A stretch of DNA of 33,461 nucleotides from Dermabacter sp. p3-SID358 (GTDB lineage: Bacteria > Actinomycetota > Actinomycetes > Actinomycetales > Dermabacteraceae), in contig NZ_JALXOZ010000021.1 in assembly GCF_025147465.1 (NCBI RefSeq), forward strand, positions 1 through 33,461, read 5' to 3'. The position numbers were made by a program, and so were the translations under genes. Shown here one piece after another: positions 32,801 to 33,461 of the stretch. A model generated the notes under the pieces. That model worked only from the letters and a program-made list of their open reading frames with translations, was not told where the DNA came from and searched no databases. Positions within the stretch are counted from its first letter, which is position 1, and each line of letters starts with the position of its first letter.

Positions 32801-33461
32801 TCGTGTGGCGGAGCCGACGTTTGCGGTGAAGAAGGACCCTGGTGAGGCGTCTGCTGAGAATGGTAAGTGGTCGTCGTCCTATACGGTGACGGTGACGAAT
32901 ACCAGCCCGTTTGAGGGAGAGATTCCGGATATCACTGATACGCCTTCGCTTCCGAAGGGGTTCACACTTACGGGGATCAAGGTTGATGGGACGACGATTG
33001 TTGCTAAGCCTGGTTCGTTCCCTGTGACTGATGGTGAGAAGCTTGCGGCTGGAAAATCGAAGACCTTCACGGTTGAGATTTCCGGTGACTATAAAGCGGC
33101 TGACGTTGATTGGGCGTCGGTGGCGAAGTGTGAGGCTACTGGCGGCGCTGCGGATACGGGGGGTCTCGTCAATAAAGTCACGATGGATGGTGACACTGAC
33201 GGCGCTGAGAACAACACTGCGTGTAATCCGGTGAAGAAGGATCCGAAGTTCGCTGTGAAGAAAGAAGCCTCGGGCAAGGCGTCTGCTGTGAACGGTGAGT
33301 GGTCTTCGACCTACAAGGTGACGGTGACGAACACTGGTGAGGTAAAAGGCACGTCGAAGACCGTGGCGGATAAACCGTCGGTCCCTGCTGGTTTCGCTCT
33401 TTCGGGAGCGAAGGTTGATGGTAAGGACGCTGAGCTGACGGACGGCTCGTTCACGGTCACG
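29874..33461 (+). CDS. Secreted repeat-containing surface protein (5' part; runs off the window)
   Basis: One open frame of 1196 codons with no stop, ending exactly on a codon at the right edge. The start ATG has TAGGA 6 to 7 bases before it. Residues 1-38 are a signal peptide (RRSALVRALFAIVLTCVLV) with probable cleavage after AFA. The mature part is built of beta-rich modules resembling DUF11 or Ig-like pilin and adhesin repeats: DTLPEGFEF, SDLLPRGMEVV, YDVLPHAGD and SLPKGFTLTGIKVDG are recurring LPxGF-type turns. A 143-residue repeat starts at residue 981 and again at 1124. Ten mature cysteines form five local pairs. Its base composition is AT-richer than all other genes here, with frequent TTA codons. 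A cell-wall anchor should lie beyond the edge, which is an inference. Confidence 0.85.
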   Translation, partial: MDPSVLRRSALVRALFAIVLTCVLVTQPLFGGGLSAFAEPSEPKVRVSIERVSPEKVLSGAEAQYRVTVNCSVLATEETEKCLGNPTVVIDGIPRNWEWRVAENPNVLDTSRSPRTEVKVGEIGRAGGNLTFDLFVTPPNYTTPNGTEWKLSATVFSDTEEKAKSDSVRTVAEAEANLNLKKESSQQSTWVGDTFHWWVRSDDRRADGKKEGVYRSIRVEYVDTLPEGFEFVKVTNLFGDNLNESEYDYNPDTHELKIRSDAHRDFKVHTKVQPGVPQGEHENKVTATSYFPENGRYQAPITKTATAKVSVAGHPEGHGEIRKSSIGMFFHDDSGRGTRAIYRRSYKDARDSDWDGLSITTSPDYLGYSNNPDKQTQDSRRMFIAGAYQIHVSPQQGGTSLKPESNLLPLKQTIVDDVPCMDSGFVEDGFLFKSRTDGKLCQSPAFHVTAVQLRTHTPGPDPEAGELKPIAVLTNGDKVPLDILGTNDYASGTDHRFVIYVFSVPNSARGKVARIIAPDKASGRYDAWDMAVGGFPEETLPGNAILRNEKANVKVWASGETEPFIDAATGPADLHPVGSLHDVKKTNEVRSNALKPAATSNDNSGSTIEAGTNAVLWETAFIYDGKKQPSGDIIVSDLLPRGMEVVTNPEDVLTDDDLRKRVAERDQVEFSWGVSGDKKRQVRTTVQENFKDGRTLIQWRIPHEWANPDRTGNVEFKGKVRIVARPQFFGDYTNEAYVTDATEPEWRCLDRSVDDSFDIDNDPKTKKACYSTSTAEVKPPANYLALTLTKAVKGPKEDSFAYSPKKAVVAGGDDDGDVTYRVEAVNSSGEPMKRVVFYDVLPHAGDTGVSSDLSDQSRGSTKSASFTKMTKVPDGVKVFYSTSTNPCRPEVFPDDENKGCDNKWSETAPDDLSTVQALKFVYEGELAPGKSLTADYTMSVPVMGPKDVLWNSVAAKASFGSGKSLPAVEAPKVGAARVAEPTFAVKKDPGEASAENGKWSSSYTVTVTNTSPFEGEIPDITDTPSLPKGFTLTGIKVDGTTIVAKPGSFPVTDGEKLAAGKSKTFTVEISGDYKAADVDWASVAKCEATGGAADTGGLVNKVTMDGDTDGAENNTACNPVKKDPKFAVKKEASGKASAVNGEWSSTYKVTVTNTGEVKGTSKTVADKPSVPAGFALSGAKVDGKDAELTDGSFTVT
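32814..33461 (+). repeat. 143-residue tandem repeat in the surface protein
   Basis: The first unit runs from 32814 to 33242; the second starts at 33243 and is cut by the edge. Shared marks are P-x-FAVKK, ENGKWSSSYTVTVTNT versus VNGEWSSTYKVTVTNT, and PKGFTLTGIKVDG versus PAGFALSGAKVDG. More units probably follow. Confidence 0.8.

Overview
The window is a gene-dense, high-GC bacterial chromosome segment. DUF3073, DUF3151, the purA-SCP pair, an actinobacterial DtxR, GTG/TTG starts and many leaderless-type promoters point to an actinobacterium, probably Micrococcales. A Dermabacteraceae-like host is a guess from gene content, not proven. No rRNA, tRNA, CRISPR array, transposase or prophage gene was recognised, and no gene-free stretch exceeds 300 bases.

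Layout. 1-3038 (minus strand): a phosphotransferase-fold protein, D-aminoacyl-tRNA deacylase (dtd) and phosphoglycerate mutase (gpmA) in one tight run. 3127-8591 (plus): DUF3151, purA, an SCP-like protein, a small membrane protein, then purF-purM; purA, purF and purM are three steps of purine synthesis. 8592-8818: convergent intergenic region packed with repeats (hairpin family, polypyrimidine mirror repeat, perfect 28-bp inverted repeat). 8819-11718: DUF3073, an alpha/beta hydrolase, an LPG-synthase-like membrane protein and a small membrane protein. 11816-17762: the helicase pcrA and the proton-translocating transhydrogenase pntAB. 17874-22387 (minus): a HemG-like flavodoxin, a very large membrane-anchored three-cupredoxin nitrite reductase (NirK type) and two small membrane proteins. 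22505-24665: sucC-sucD, with sucD ending in a minisatellite-encoded tail. 24835-29762: a tyrosine/glutamine/glycine-rich membrane protein resembling FUS-type low-complexity sequence, a small membrane protein, a DtxR/IdeR metal regulator, an NlpC/P60 wall hydrolase and a membrane protein. 29874 to the right edge: the first 1196 codons of a secreted, repeat-containing surface protein of clearly different base composition, still open at the edge.

How it works together. Most genes are housekeeping: glycolysis, purine synthesis, TCA cycle, NADPH balance and DNA repair. The accessory parts are the NirK/flavodoxin pair (nitrite or NO metabolism), the low-complexity membrane protein and the surface protein. 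The strongest regulatory signal is that eight genes carry a TANNNT hexamer exactly 6 nt before the start codon, which predicts leaderless transcripts. Two families of inverted repeats and a dispersed 14-mer occupy several intergenic regions.
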